A DNA stretch of 64,000 bases from Gemmobacter sp. 24YEA27 (GCF_030052995.1 NZ_JASJPW010000005.1:1-64000), one strand, 5' to 3'. Shown: positions 9,057 through 19,132, counted from the first letter of the stretch. Numbers and translations: made by a program. The notes: generated by a model not told the origin, from the sequence alone.

Positions 9057-10862
9057 ATGAGAGCGAAGCTATTAGGACTTGCAGCAGGTTTGCTGACAAC
9101 AGTGGCAGCACCGGCATTTGCAAATGACTCGGTGACAGAAGGCATCAAGAATTCGGGCCAGCTGGTCACCCAGCTGCTGAACTATGCCGGAACGCGCTAT
9201 TCCGAACTTGGCGATATCACCAAGGACAATGTCGGCGACCTGCAGGTGGCCTGGACGTTCTCGACCGGGGTGCTGCGCGGCCATGAAGGGGCGCCCCTGG
9301 TGATCGGCGATGTGATGTATGTCCATACGCCCTTCCCGAACAACGTCTATGCGCTTGATCTGAAGAATGAAGGCAAGATCCTGTGGCGCTATCACCCGCA
9401 GCAGAATTCTGACGTGATCGGCGTGATGTGCTGTGACACCGTCAACCGCGGTCTGGCCTATGGCGATGGCATGATCTTCCTCAGCCAGGCCGATACCACG
9501 CTGGTCGCGCTGGACGAAAAGACCGGCGAAGTAAAATGGTCGGTGGTCAATGGCGATCCGGCCAAGGGCGAGACCTCGACCGCAACGCCGCTGATCGTCA
9601 AGGACAAGGTGCTGATCGGGATATCGGGCGGTGAATATGGCGTGCGTGGCCATATGACGGCCTATAATATCGCCGATGGCAAAATGGCCTGGCGCGCCTA
9701 TTCGACCGGCCCGGATGCCGAGATGCTGGTCGACCCCGAAAAAACCATGGTTCTGGGCAAGCCGATTGGCAAAGACAGCTCGCTGAGTTCCTGGGAAGGT
9801 GACCAGTGGCAGATCGGTGGCGGCACCACCTGGGGCTGGACCACCTATGACCCCGAGCTGAACCTGATCTATTATGGAACCGGCAACCCTTCGACCTGGA
9901 ACCCCAGCCAGCGTCCGGGTGACAACAAATGGTCGATGACGATCATGGCCCGCGATGTCGATACCGGCATGGCTAAGTGGTTCTACCAGAAAACCCCGCA
10001 TGACGAATGGGACTATGACGGGGTGAACGAGAATATCCTCGTCGACAAGGAAATCGACGGCACCATGCGCAAGCTGCTGGTCAATTTCGACCGCAACGGA
10101 TTTGCCTATACGATGGACCGCGAATCCGGCGAGTTGCTGGTGGCTGAGAAATATGACCCGGCGGTGAACTGGGCGACCGAAGTCGATATGAACAAGGAGT
10201 CGGAAACCTATGGCCGGCCTCTGGTCGTGGCGGAATACTCGACCGCGCAGAATGGCGAAGATGTCAACTCGACCGGCATCTGCCCGGCCGCGCTTGGCAC
10301 GAAAGACCAGCAGCCTGCGGCCTATTCGCCAAAAACCGGGCTGTTCTATGTGCCCACGAACCACGTCTGCATGGATTATGAGCCGTTCCGCGTCAGCTAT
10401 GCCGCCGGCCAGCCCTATGTCGGCGCAACGCTCTCGATGTTCCCGGCACCGGCAAGCCATGGCGGCATGGGCAATTTCATCGCCTGGGACGCGGTGAAGG
10501 GCGAGATCAAATGGTCGCTGCCCGAGCAGTTCTCGGTCTGGTCCGGCGCGCTTGCCACCTCGGGTGATGTCGTCTTCTACGGCACGCTCGAAGGTTATCT
10601 GAAAGCCGTCGACTCCGAGACCGGCAAGGAACTTTACAAGTTCAAAACCCCCTCGGGCATCATCGGGAACATCTTCACCTATAAGAGCGGCGACAAACAA
10701 TATGTGGGCGTTCTCTCGGGTGTTGGTGGCTGGGCCGGCATCGGTCTCGCAGCAGGCCTGACCAATGCAACCGAAGGCCTTGGCGCCGTTGGCGGCTATG
10801 CGGCGCTCTCGGATTACACTGCGCTCGGCGGCCAGCTGACCGTCTTCGCCCTGCCGAACTGA
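9057..10862 (+). CDS. xoxF: Lanthanide-dependent PQQ methanol dehydrogenase XoxF
   Basis: 601-residue precursor with signal peptide ([18 protein letters not shown]), oxidising methanol in the periplasm with PQQ. Marks of the family: vicinal cysteines ([11 protein letters not shown], near residue 125), beta-propeller tryptophan-docking segments, and DEWDYDG with Asp319 and Asp321. The second Asp is the extra residue that coordinates the rare-earth ion in XoxF; Ca-type MxaF has Ala there. Also [22 protein letters not shown] 9057 is 6 nt after GGGAGG; the ATG at 9051 abuts that site. No mxaF or mxaI is in the window. Confidence 0.97.
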   Translation: MRAKLLGLAAGLLTTVAAPAFANDSVTEGIKNSGQLVTQLLNYAGTRYSELGDITKDNVGDLQVAWTFSTGVLRGHEGAPLVIGDVMYVHTPFPNNVYALDLKNEGKILWRYHPQQNSDVIGVMCCDTVNRGLAYGDGMIFLSQADTTLVALDEKTGEVKWSVVNGDPAKGETSTATPLIVKDKVLIGISGGEYGVRGHMTAYNIADGKMAWRAYSTGPDAEMLVDPEKTMVLGKPIGKDSSLSSWEGDQWQIGGGTTWGWTTYDPELNLIYYGTGNPSTWNPSQRPGDNKWSMTIMARDVDTGMAKWFYQKTPHDEWDYDGVNENILVDKEIDGTMRKLLVNFDRNGFAYTMDRESGELLVAEKYDPAVNWATEVDMNKESETYGRPLVVAEYSTAQNGEDVNSTGICPAALGTKDQQPAAYSPKTGLFYVPTNHVCMDYEPFRVSYAAGQPYVGATLSMFPAPASHGGMGNFIAWDAVKGEIKWSLPEQFSVWSGALATSGDVVFYGTLEGYLKAVDSETGKELYKFKTPSGIIGNIFTYKSGDKQYVGVLSGVGGWAGIGLAAGLTNATEGLGAVGGYAALSDYTALGGQLTVFALPN

Positions 10863-10886
10863 TCCGGCTCCCTGTGAAACCAGCCT

Positions 10887-10918
10887 GCGCCGCCCCCTCC
10901 GGCGGCGCATTCATTTTG
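10887..10918 (+). terminator. Terminator or attenuator between xoxF and xoxG
   Basis: GCGCCGCC (10887-10894) and GGCGGCGC (10901-10908) make a perfect 8-bp GC stem with a 6-nt loop, followed by ATTCATTTT. Could end or reduce transcription after xoxF so that the cytochrome and XoxJ are made in smaller amounts. Confidence 0.65.
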
Positions 10919-11042
10919 GCAAGGCCCGGGCCGGACCCAGAGGCGAAAATGCCAGGGAGCAGCGGCCGGTCAGACTAAAGTCTGAATTGCTCTGCGGCCC
11001 GCGCGGTCTAGGCTTTTCTTAACGTCTTGGGAGGACAAACCG

Positions 11043-11547
11043 ATGAAAGCTGGCATGCCGCTTCTGGCATTCGCGACATTTTTTGCCACCGCGGCCTTCG
11101 CCGAGGAGCCGAATGTCGAAGCGGTCACCAATGACGGTATCCGCTGGTTCAACTCTGACGACACCCCCACCTATAAGATCGAGGCGGATGGAACCGTCGA
11201 CTGGCCGACCTTCTCGGGCTATCGTCGGTATCAGGCGGAATGCCATGTCTGTCACGGCCCGGAAGGCGAAGGCTCCACCTATGCTCCGGCGCTGAAGGCC
11301 TCTGCCCTGCGGATGGATTATTATGACTTCATCGGGTGGTCGCCAGCGGACGCAAGAATGTCGGCGCCGCCGATAACCAGGTGATGCCCGCTTTCGGAAC
11401 CAATCCGAATGTGATGTGCTATCTTGATGATATCTATACCTATCTGCGCGCGAGGGGCACCGATGTTGTGCCGCGTGGCCGCCCCGCCAAGAAAGAGGCC
11501 AAGTCCGATGCCTATGCCGAGGCCGAAAAGGCCTGCATGGGGGCTGA
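11043..11547 (+). CDS. xoxG: XoxG-like cytochrome c, one frameshift and lost stop
   Basis: Signal peptide (LLAFATFFATAAFA), haem site CHVCH near residue 75, Met ligand region QVMPAFGTNPNVMCYL. Dedicated electron acceptor of XoxF. The frame breaks at the GGG at 11334-11336: one more G restores IGVVASGRKNVG. The coding frame then runs into xoxJ without a stop; adding one G to the run at 11539-11543 gives a TGA at 11545-11547. Both fixes are single-G insertions, so the gene is probably intact in the organism. Confidence 0.85.
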
Positions 11548-11548
11548 G

Positions 11549-12360
11549 ATGCGCGCGGCTCTCGCGGCGACGCTTTGTCTCTGGCTGACGGCGCCCGCCA
11601 TGGCGCAGGTGGCCGATCTGGTGGACCGCGACGCCTTTCGTGTCTGCGCCGATCCGGCGAATGTGCCGCTGTCATCAAAGGATGGCAGCGGCTTTGAAAA
11701 CCGCATCGCAGAGCTCTTTGCCAAAGAACTGGATGTCCCGCTGCAATACACCTGGTTTTCCCCAGGTGACCGGCTTTCTGCGCCAGACGCTCAGCATCGG
11801 GAAATGCGATGTGGTGATCGGCTTTGCGCAGAGGTGATGAGATGGTGCTGAACACCAATCATTATTACACATCGACCCATGTTCTGGTGGTGCGCGCTGA
11901 TAGCGACCTCGCCTCGGTCGCGCGGCTGACCGATCCGGCATTGCAGGCAAGCGTCTGGGGGTGGTTGCCGGGGCGCCGCGACAACGCATGTCGCGCGGCT
12001 TGGCATGATGAAACTGGCGAAACCCTATGATCTGATGACCGACCGCCGCGTCGAGAACCCCGCCGGCGATATGCTGCGCGATGTCGAGGATGGCGTGACG
12101 GATGGTGCCCTTTTGTGGGGACCGATCGGCGGCCCGCTGGCCAAAGGCAATCCGAAGCTGAAGGTGATCCCGCTGTTGCAGGAAGAGGCCGCGCCGCGCC
12201 TGTTTTTCCGCATCACCATGGCGTGCGCGCCGGCGAGCTGACCTGGAAGCATGAGCTGAACAGCCTGATCCGCCGCAACCAGGCCGAGATCGACGCCATC
12301 CTGCGCGAAGCCGGGGTGCCGCTGGTTGACGATTACGGCAAGGCGCTGAAGGCGCCGTAA
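11549..12360 (+). pseudogene. xoxJ: XoxJ/MxaJ-like periplasmic binding protein, several frameshifts
   Basis: Signal peptide (LAATLCLWLTAPAMA), then sequence typical of the MxaJ/XoxJ solute-binding family: FRVCADPANVPLSS, GFENRIAELFAKEL, IGKCDVVIGFAQ, NTNHYYTSTHVLVV, KPYDLMTDRRVENP, final DDYGKAL. XoxJ helps activate XoxF. At least five frame changes: near 11755-11765, 11832, then 11946-11947, 12002-12003 and 12220-12221. The last three are each repaired by one extra G. Order xoxF-xoxG-xoxJ is as in other methylotrophs. Confidence 0.8.
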
Positions 12361-12365
12361 CCCTG

Positions 12366-13308
12366 TCAGGGTTTCGCCGCGACGAACCGGCCAAAGGCGC
12401 GCGGCCCGGCGGGCATCTCCAGCCGCGCGATCACCTCGAGGCTCTGGCTGTCGATCACCTGCAGACTGTCCGAGAACCAGTTCGCCACAAGGATGCGGCT
12501 TTCGTCGGCCGTGGCGGCGACGCCCTCGGATAGTCATCGGTTGCAATGCTGGTCAGCACCTCAAACGAACCCGCGTCAAAGACGGTCAGGCTCGCCTCAT
12601 ATTGATTGCTGACAAAGCCTTTCCCGGCGGCAAAGGCCACCGCATAGGGTCGCTCGCCGGTCGGGATGCGGGCAATGACCCTGGCGCTTACAGGATCAAT
12701 GACGCTGACCTGATCAGAGAGTACATCGGTCACGAAAGCCCGGCCCTCATAAAGTGTCACACCAAAGGGGTGATGACCTGTTGCGACCTCGCGCGCCTCA
12801 CCGTCACTGATCAGGGTCACGCTGTCCGCGTCGCGATTGGCCACCACGATCAGCCCTGGCTCTGCCGCGAGGCCCGAGGGCATCGCCCCGGTTTGCCAGC
12901 GGCTGAGCTCGCGCCCGCTTTCCGGGTCGATCTCTGCCACAAATCCGGTGATGACGCTGACCAGGGCCGTGCCGCTTTCGGGTCGTATCGCGACGCCGAA
13001 AGCCCCGTCGGGCAGCGGCCAGACCGCGCGGGCGGTGCCGCTCAGATCAAAGACATGCAGCGCCGTCGGATCGGTCGCGACGGCAAGGATCAGATCGCGG
13101 CCCGCATCCGTTGCCACGGCAGCGGGTTTACCGGGCAAGGGAAGGCTCGCCAGGATCTCAAGGCTTTCAGTGTCAAAAAGCGTCAGAGCATCCGCGTTTT
13201 GCGAGGTGATTGCGGCCAGATCGGCACGGGCCTCAGGCACCGCATAAAGGCAGGCCAGGCATAAGGCCGCCCGAACAGGGGCGCCCCGCAGGCCTGACGC
13301 AGGCTCAT
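12366..13308 (-). CDS. Periplasmic YVTN-type beta-propeller protein, two frameshifts
   Basis: Repeated propeller blades (SVIDPVSARVIARIPTGERPYAVAF and similar) of the type found with PQQ-dependent catabolism genes. The start at 13308 overlaps the upstream stop (ATGA) and gives a signal peptide (RAALCLACLYAVPEARA) if one C is added to the GGGG/CCCC run at 13278-13281. The C-terminal blade (ANWFSDSLQVIDSQSLEVIA) is regained by one extra base at 12528-12529. Probably a quinoprotein accessory; exact role unknown. Confidence 0.75.
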
Positions 13309-13832
13309 CCTGCCGCGCCGAACCGCGCCACCAGCGCCTCGATCATCTGCTGGCCGAGCGCCTCCACCGCGGCTGTCGACGCATCGTCATTCAGATCCGC
13401 CGGCGGGTCGTTTTGCGGGAATGCGCGGTAAAAGGCCGATTTCAGCTCGACCCTTGCCTTGCCGCCCTCGTCTTTGATGGTGATATGCAGCGCGTAATTG
13501 GTGGCCTTGATATAGTCGAGATTATCCTCGGTCAGCCGGGTCGAGATCGCGAATTTCGCCGGGTCGATCTTCAGCAGCTCTTCATTGATCGAGACGCCGC
13601 TGTCCAGCACCCGCACCCGGGTTGCGCCTTTTTCGGCGCCCGTCGCCGTGATCGAGGTAACAGAGGGCAGCCAGGTCATGTCGCTGAACGAGCCGATCAC
13701 CGCCCAGACCTCCTCCGGGCTGGCATTCAGCAGCACCGATTGCTCGGATTTCAGCCGCGACGGGCCATGGGCCTGTGCCGTGCCCGCCAGCAGGGCAAGG
13801 CAGGCCGAAATCGCAATCATCAGTTTCTTCAT
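13305..13832 (-). CDS. Periplasmic SRPBCC-family protein, MxaD-like
   Basis: 175 residues: signal peptide (LMIAISACLALLAGTAQAHG), then a polyketide-cyclase/SRPBCC fold (SPEEVWAVIGSFSDMTWLPSV). MxaD, the protein that eases electron transfer from methanol dehydrogenase to its cytochrome in Paracoccus and Methylobacterium, belongs to this fold and has this size. Start at 13832 chosen because the signal peptide begins there; an upstream start adds nine unlikely residues. Confidence 0.75.
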   Translation of the reverse strand: MKKLMIAISACLALLAGTAQAHGPSRLKSEQSVLLNASPEEVWAVIGSFSDMTWLPSVTSITATGAEKGATRVRVLDSGVSINEELLKIDPAKFAISTRLTEDNLDYIKATNYALHITIKDEGGKARVELKSAFYRAFPQNDPPADLNDDASTAAVEALGQQMIEALVARFGAAG

Positions 13833-14015
13833 TTCCGCATACTCCCACAGGCGGCGCACCGCGCTTTTGCCGCAGGATGCGACCTGAATTAAGATACGGG
13901 CAAATCATCCAAAAGTATTATCTGCCCTAAAATCATTACCTTATTATTTTATTATAGAGACAAACTGCTTTGTCACCTGCCGCTGCCATGCCCAGGTAAG
14001 GCAAGGGAGAACGGC
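13833..14015. promoter_or_regulatory. AT-rich divergent promoter region
   Basis: 183 bp between the minus-strand MxaD-like gene and the plus-strand binding-protein operon. It is much richer in A/T than its surroundings (for example 13910-13960), as expected for a promoter region. No clear -35/-10 pair or operator could be picked with confidence. Confidence 0.45.
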
Positions 14016-15209
14016 ATGATCAATCTGTCCCGGGCCGCATCCGGCCTTTTGCTTTCTGTCGCGGCCCTCGCCGCACCGGCTGCCATGGCCGAGGAGACAA
14101 CCGATTATCGCGTGGCGGTGATCCGGGTGGTGGCGCCAGGCCCGATGCCGATCTCACGGCTTGATTTGCCGCCCGATGATCTGGGTTTCGCCGGGGCTGG
14201 CCTCGGGACTGCGGATAATGCCACCACCGGCGGGTTCCTTGGCCAGAGCTTCAGCACGGAAACGGTTCTTGCCACGCCAGAGACGGTCGAGGCAGAGATG
14301 CAAAAGCTGCTCGATGCCGGCATCCCCTATATTGTAACGCTGGCGGATGCGGCCACGACGGTGCGGCTCGCTGATATGGCGGGCGATCAGGCGCTGGTGA
14401 TCAATGCCGGCTCCACCGATGACGCGCTGCGGGGCAAAGACTGCCGTGCAAATCTGCTGCATGTCGCGCCCTCGGATGCGATGCTGACAGATGCTCTGGC
14501 GCAATATCTGGTCTGGAAACGCTGGAATCGCTGGTTCCTGATCGAGGGCAGCCACAAGGAAGACCAGGCGCTTGGCGCGGCCTATCGCAGGGCGGCCGAG
14601 AAATTCGGTGCGACCATCGTCGAAACCCGTGTCTATGAGGATACCGGCGGCGCGCGCAGATCGGATTCGGGCCATGTGCAGGTACAGCGCCAGATGCCGG
14701 TTTTCACCCAGTCGGCCCCGGCGCATGATATCCTGGTCGCCGCCGATCACTCTGGCGTCTTCGCCGCCTGGCTGCCCTATCACACCTGGGATGCCAGTCC
14801 CGTCGCAGGCTCGGCCGGTCTGATGCCCGAAAGCTGGAGCCCGGCGCATGAGGCCTGGGGCGCGACCCAGTTTCAGAGCCGCTTCGAGAAACTGGCCGGC
14901 CGCCCCGCGCGCGATGAGGATTATCAGGTCTGGATGGCGCTCCGGGTGATCGGCGAGGCCGCAACCCGCACCAAAGGCGGCGATTTCGACGTGATGCGCG
15001 CTTTCATCCTGTCGGACAAATTCGATCTGGCGGCGTTCAAGGGGCAAAAGCTGACCTTCCGCGACTGGGATGGGCAATTGCGCCAGCCGGTCTTGCTGGT
15101 GGCGGGCAATGTGGTCGCCTCGGTCAGCCCGCAGGAGGAATTCCTGCATCAGGTCAGCCAGCTCGACACGCTGGGCGTCGATCGCGCGGAAACCGAATGC
15201 AACCGATGA
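14016..15209 (+). CDS. ABC-type binding protein, PQQ-dependent alcohol dehydrogenase system
   Basis: 397 residues with signal peptide (LLLSVAALAAPAAMA) and a periplasmic binding fold like branched-chain amino acid receptors (type I). The family is known from PQQ alcohol dehydrogenase loci, together with the beta-propeller, ATPase and permease that follow here. Ligand unknown; import or export of a substrate, metal or cofactor has been proposed only by association. Confidence 0.85.
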   Translation: MINLSRAASGLLLSVAALAAPAAMAEETTDYRVAVIRVVAPGPMPISRLDLPPDDLGFAGAGLGTADNATTGGFLGQSFSTETVLATPETVEAEMQKLLDAGIPYIVTLADAATTVRLADMAGDQALVINAGSTDDALRGKDCRANLLHVAPSDAMLTDALAQYLVWKRWNRWFLIEGSHKEDQALGAAYRRAAEKFGATIVETRVYEDTGGARRSDSGHVQVQRQMPVFTQSAPAHDILVAADHSGVFAAWLPYHTWDASPVAGSAGLMPESWSPAHEAWGATQFQSRFEKLAGRPARDEDYQVWMALRVIGEAATRTKGGDFDVMRAFILSDKFDLAAFKGQKLTFRDWDGQLRQPVLLVAGNVVASVSPQEEFLHQVSQLDTLGVDRAETECNR

Positions 15210-15223
15210 GGAGGAGGACAAAG

Positions 15224-16225
15224 ATGAGAAGATCTGTGACCCGGTCCGTGACGCAGCCCGCGATCAGGCTCGCGCTTGCCTGTTCGGCTGCCTTGCTTGC
15301 CGGTCCGGCCCTGGCCGACAAAATCTTCGTCTCAAATGAAAAGGGCAACACGGTCACGGTTCTGGATTCGGCATCCCTTGAGGTGATCCACACCATCACC
15401 GGCATGCAGCGCCCGCGCGGCATCACCGCCTCGCCCGATGGCAAACATATCTATGTCTGCGCCTCGGATGACAATCTGGTGCGGGTCTATGACAGCGCCA
15501 CCTATGAGGAACTGCCCTCGCTGCCCTCCGGTCCCGACCCCGAGCTTTTCGTGCTGCATCCCTCGGGCAATCCGCTGTTCATCGCGAATGAGGACGACAA
15601 TATCGTCACCGTGGTCGATGTGGTGACCCGCCAGGTGCTGGCCGAAGTGCCCGTGGGGGTGGAACCCGAAGGGATGGGCGTCTCGCCGGATGGCAAGATC
15701 GTGGTCAATACTTCTGAAACCACCAATATGGCGCATATGATCGACACGACGAGTTATGAGATCGTCGCCAATGTACTGGTCGACAGCCGCCCGCGCTTTG
15801 CCGAATATACCCCGGACGGCAAGATCCTGTTTGTTACCGCCGAGATCGGCGGCACCGTTTCAGTGATCGATACTGCGACGAATGAGATCACCAAAACCAT
15901 CACATTCGATGTTGCCGGTATCCTGCCCGAGGCATTGCAGCCGGTGGGCCTGCGCGTCACCGCGGACGGCGCCAAGGCCTATGTCGCCCTTGGGCCGGCA
16001 AACCGGGTGGCGGTGGTGGATGTCGCCAGCCTCGAAGTGACGAATTACCTGCTGGTCGGGCAACGGGTCTGGCAGCTGGCTTTCTCGCCCGATGGTAAAT
16101 TTCTCTACACCACCAACGGCAATTCCAACGACATCTCGGTGATTGATACCGCAACCGATGAGGTAACGGTTTCGGTGCCGGTGGGCGAACAGCCCTGGGG
16201 TGTGGTTGCGGTTAAAACGGAATGA
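15224..16225 (+). CDS. YVTN beta-propeller protein of PQQ-associated ABC operon
   Basis: 333 residues: signal peptide (LALACSAALLAGPALA) and seven or so YVTN blades (DKIFVSNEKGNTVTVLDSASLEVI, HIYVCASDDNLVRVYDSAT, VSPDGKIVVNTSETTN). ATG 15224 follows GAGGAGGAGGA by 5 nt; the ATG at 15197 would overlap the upstream gene without a site. Predicted periplasmic. Its paralogue in the same locus lies at 12366-13308. Confidence 0.85.
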   Translation: MRRSVTRSVTQPAIRLALACSAALLAGPALADKIFVSNEKGNTVTVLDSASLEVIHTITGMQRPRGITASPDGKHIYVCASDDNLVRVYDSATYEELPSLPSGPDPELFVLHPSGNPLFIANEDDNIVTVVDVVTRQVLAEVPVGVEPEGMGVSPDGKIVVNTSETTNMAHMIDTTSYEIVANVLVDSRPRFAEYTPDGKILFVTAEIGGTVSVIDTATNEITKTITFDVAGILPEALQPVGLRVTADGAKAYVALGPANRVAVVDVASLEVTNYLLVGQRVWQLAFSPDGKFLYTTNGNSNDISVIDTATDEVTVSVPVGEQPWGVVAVKTE

Positions 16226-16235
16226 GGAGGATAGT

Positions 16236-16678
16236 ATGAAAGCGATTGCCATTGCCGCCGCCCTCGCGCTGGCCCTGACCGGCAGCGCCAGCCTTGCCCA
16301 GCAGTTCGATTACGGATTTGCCGGGCTGATGGGCAAGGCCAACCGCGTGACGCTGCGGATCTGATGCTCGGTTCCGGCAAGCCGGTGCAGCCGGACGGGC
16401 CGGTCGATCTGAAATCGGGCACCTATTACAAGATGAACATCGTGGCCGATGGCTCTGCCGAGCTGGCTTTGTCTGGCGGCGACTTCTTTCGCGCGATCTG
16501 GATCAATGAGATCGTGATCAACAAAATCGAAATTCGTCCGATGGGCGTGCATTCGCTGGAATTCGACGCGGGCGGCACCGCCGAGATCAGCTTTATCGCC
16601 ATCACCCCCGGCAGCTTTTCGCTGTCTATCCCCGGATCCTCGGGAGAAAGCCAGAAGGCCATTTTCAACATCCGCTGA
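16236..16678 (+). CDS. Small secreted beta-rich protein, one frameshift
   Basis: Signal peptide (AIAAALALALTGSASLAQQ), stop after 42 codons, then continuation in another frame (AADLMLGSGKPVQPDGPVDL...). One added C at the CC near 16295 gives a single protein of about 147 residues. It resembles a cupredoxin-like beta-sandwich in layout (hydrophobic strands, IRPMGVHSLEF, ITPGSFSLSIPG), but a full copper site is not seen. Operon position links it to the PQQ/ABC system. Confidence 0.6.
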
Positions 16679-16692
16679 AAGGAGAACGACCC

Positions 16693-16950
16693 ATGAAAAA
16701 ACTGCTGCTTGCCGCCATGATTGCCGGCTTTGCCATGCCCGCTCTCGCCGATGATCACGACAAGGCCACCCCTGAACAGATCGCAAAAATCGACGAGGCC
16801 CTTGCCGCTGTCAGTTGCGAGGTGGATCCCGACAATATCGAGGTCGAGGAAGATGGCTCGTTTGACCTTGATGATGTGATCTGCGCCGATGGCCAGTATG
16901 ATGTGAAACTGAACGCCGATTTCACCGAGAAAGAGCGCCGCAAGGAATGA
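16693..16950 (+). CDS. Small acidic PepSY-like periplasmic protein
   Basis: 85 residues: signal peptide (LLLAAMIAGFAMPALA) and a compact acidic domain (CEVDPDNIEVEEDGSFDLDDVICADGQYDVKL) with two cysteines. Looks like a mini-PepSY domain. GGAGAACG precedes the ATG. Stop overlaps the ATPase start (AATGA). Confidence 0.65.
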   Translation: MKKLLLAAMIAGFAMPALADDHDKATPEQIAKIDEALAAVSCEVDPDNIEVEEDGSFDLDDVICADGQYDVKLNADFTEKERRKE

Positions 16951-17686
16951 ACGCAGACCAGGGCAGCGCGCTGAGGGTCGCAGGGGTCAGCCATCGCTTT
17001 GGCGCGACAGAGGCCCTGCGCGATGTGTCATTCCAGGTCGGGAAGGGCGAATTCTGCGCGCTGCTCGGGGTGAACGGGGCGGGCAAGACCACGCTCTTTT
17101 CGCTGATCACCAGGCTTTATGACAGCTCTTCGGGGCTGATCGGGGTGGCGGGCTATGACGCCCGACGTCAGCCGTCAAAGGCGCTGGCGCGGCTTGGCGT
17201 GGTGTTTCAGAGCCGGGCGCTTGATGGTGATCTGACGCTGAGGCAGAACCTTGCCTATCACGCGGCGCTGCATGGCATGGGCGGCGCCGCCGCGCGCAGC
17301 CGCATTGCCGAGGTGACCGCCCTGGTCGGGCTTTCGGGCAAAGAGGCTGACCGGGTCTCGACGCTGTCGGGGGGCAGCTGCGCCGGGCCGAAGTCGCGCG
17401 CGCGCTTTTGCACCGGCCGGAACTGCTTTTGCTCGATGAGGCGACCGCAGGCCTTGATCTGCGGGCCCGGGCAGAGCTCGTCGCACTGGTGCGCCGCCTG
17501 ATTGCGGAAGAAGGCGTATCGACGCTTTGGGCCACCCATATTTTTGAGGAAATCGCCCCGGAGGATCATGTCGTGATCCTGCACAGGGGTGCGGTTCTGG
17601 CCGATGGGCGCGCTTCAGAGATCGCCGCAGGCACGACGCTTGCCGAAAGGTTTCTGGACCTGACCGGTGCGGGGCGCGCAGCATGA
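16947..17686 (+). CDS. ABC transporter ATP-binding protein (PQQ-associated), one frameshift
   Basis: Walker A GVNGAGKTT, signature STLSGG, Walker B LLLLDEATAGLD and H-loop WATH are all present, but split between two frames. The break lies at the G run 17369-17374: six Gs are read where seven would give LSGGQLRRAEVARALL. Energises the permease downstream. About 246 residues when repaired. Confidence 0.88.
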
Positions 17687-18485
17687 AAGGCTGGTCCATC
17701 GCCTTTGCCGGCATCGCCAGACGCGAATTCCTGCGCTTCACCCGTCAGCGCGAGCGGTTCCTCGCAGCACTGGTCAGGCCACTGGTCTGGCTGTTCATCT
17801 TTGCCGCCGGCTTCCGCTCGGTTCTGGGTCTCTCGATCACGCCGCCTTACCGCACCTATGTGCTGTATGAGGTCTATGTGATCCCCGGGCTTTGCGGCAT
17901 GATCCTGTTGTTTTCCGGCATGCAAAGCTCGCTTTCGATGGTTTATGACCGCGAGACCGGGGCGATGCGCAGCCTGCTGGTCAGCCCCTATCCGCGCTGG
18001 TTCCTGCTGGGCGCCAAGCTGTTTTCAGCGGTGCTGGTGGCGGTTCTACAGGCCTATGCCTTTCTGCTGATTGCCTGGTTCTGGGGGGGCGCCCGCCCTG
18101 GACCGGCTATGTGACGGTGCTGCCTGCGCTGATCCTTGCCGGGCTGATGCTGGGCTCGCTGGGGCTGCTGATTTCATCGGCGATCCGTCAGCTTGAGAAC
18201 TTTGCGGGCGTGATGAATTTCGTGATCTTCCCGATGTTCTTCGCCTCTTCCGCGCTTTACCCGCTGTGGCGGATGCGGGAATCAAGCGTGCTCCTCTATC
18301 ACATCTGCGCCTGGAATCCCTTCACCCATTCGGTCGAGTTGATCCGCTTTGCGCTCTATGGCCAGATAGAGCCGCTGGGGCTGGCGGCCACCCTTGGCTG
18401 TCTGGTGGTTTTCTTCGGCGCCACCATTTTCATGTATGATCCGGCAAAGGGCCTCTGGCGCGGCCGGAAAGGAGGGGCGTCATGA
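17683..18485 (+). CDS. ABC-2 type permease (PedC-like), one frameshift
   Basis: Six-helix ABC-2 permease, overlapping the ATPase stop by ATGA. N-terminal half ends out of frame; one extra C in CCC at 18092-18094 gives GAPPWTGYVTVLPALILAG and a continuous protein of about 267 residues. The family occurs with PQQ ethanol/methanol dehydrogenases (PedC in Pseudomonas). ABC-2 permeases usually export, which fits poorly with a partner binding protein; see findings. Confidence 0.85.
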
Positions 18486-19078
18486 TCCTTCGCGTTCTCG
18501 TGCTGATCGCGCTGCTGCCGGGTTCCGCACTGGCTGCGGGCGAGGCCGATCCCGACTGGCCCTGTATCCAGCGCCGCCAGCCGCAGCTTTCGCTTGGCCA
18601 GGTCTGGGCAGGGCCTCAGCCGGACGACGCGATCACCGCCCTCGCCGCTGAACCCGAGATCCAGCGCGTCGCCTCGGTGCTGGCGTTGCGCCGCACCTCG
18701 CCCGAAGAGGCGGCGGCGCTGGTTGAGACATTCGTCGCCGGGGGCAGCGATCCGGCCCGGCTGACCGCGCTTTATCTCGCGACGTTCAATCATATCCAGC
18801 GCACCCGCGACCGGGTGATGGCCGGGATCACCCGCTACGCCCATAAACAGGCCGGGCTGGATGAACAGATCAAAGCCCGGCGGCATGAGTTCGAGCAGCT
18901 CTCGGCAGCCGATTCGCCTGACTTTGACGCAATCGACAAAGCCGAGCAGGATATCGACTGGTCGACCCGGATTTTCCAGGACCGCCAGCGGGCCCTGACC
19001 TATGTTTGCGAAACTCCGGTCATTCTGGAACAACGCGCCTTTGCGATTGGCCGTCTGATCAGCGGAAAACTGCAGTAA
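18482..19078 (+). CDS. Secreted helical protein of PQQ-associated operon, unknown function
   Basis: 198 residues: signal peptide (LVLIALLPGSALAAGEA), then mainly alpha-helical (EQIKARRHEFEQLSAADSPDFDAIDKAEQDIDW). Two cysteines. ATG overlaps the permease stop. Not recognised beyond being a conserved-looking end of this operon. Confidence 0.6.
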   Translation: MILRVLVLIALLPGSALAAGEADPDWPCIQRRQPQLSLGQVWAGPQPDDAITALAAEPEIQRVASVLALRRTSPEEAAALVETFVAGGSDPARLTALYLATFNHIQRTRDRVMAGITRYAHKQAGLDEQIKARRHEFEQLSAADSPDFDAIDKAEQDIDWSTRIFQDRQRALTYVCETPVILEQRAFAIGRLISGKLQ

Positions 19079-19132
19079 TGCGTCCTTATTGCACAGATTT
19101 GCGACCTCAATGCAGTTAGGTCTCGATTCATA

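Noticed and set aside
9072..10910. Minus-strand frame of 612 codons antisense to xoxF
   Set aside because: Shadow of the strongly biased xoxF codons; no ribosome site, His/Arg-rich, no family features.
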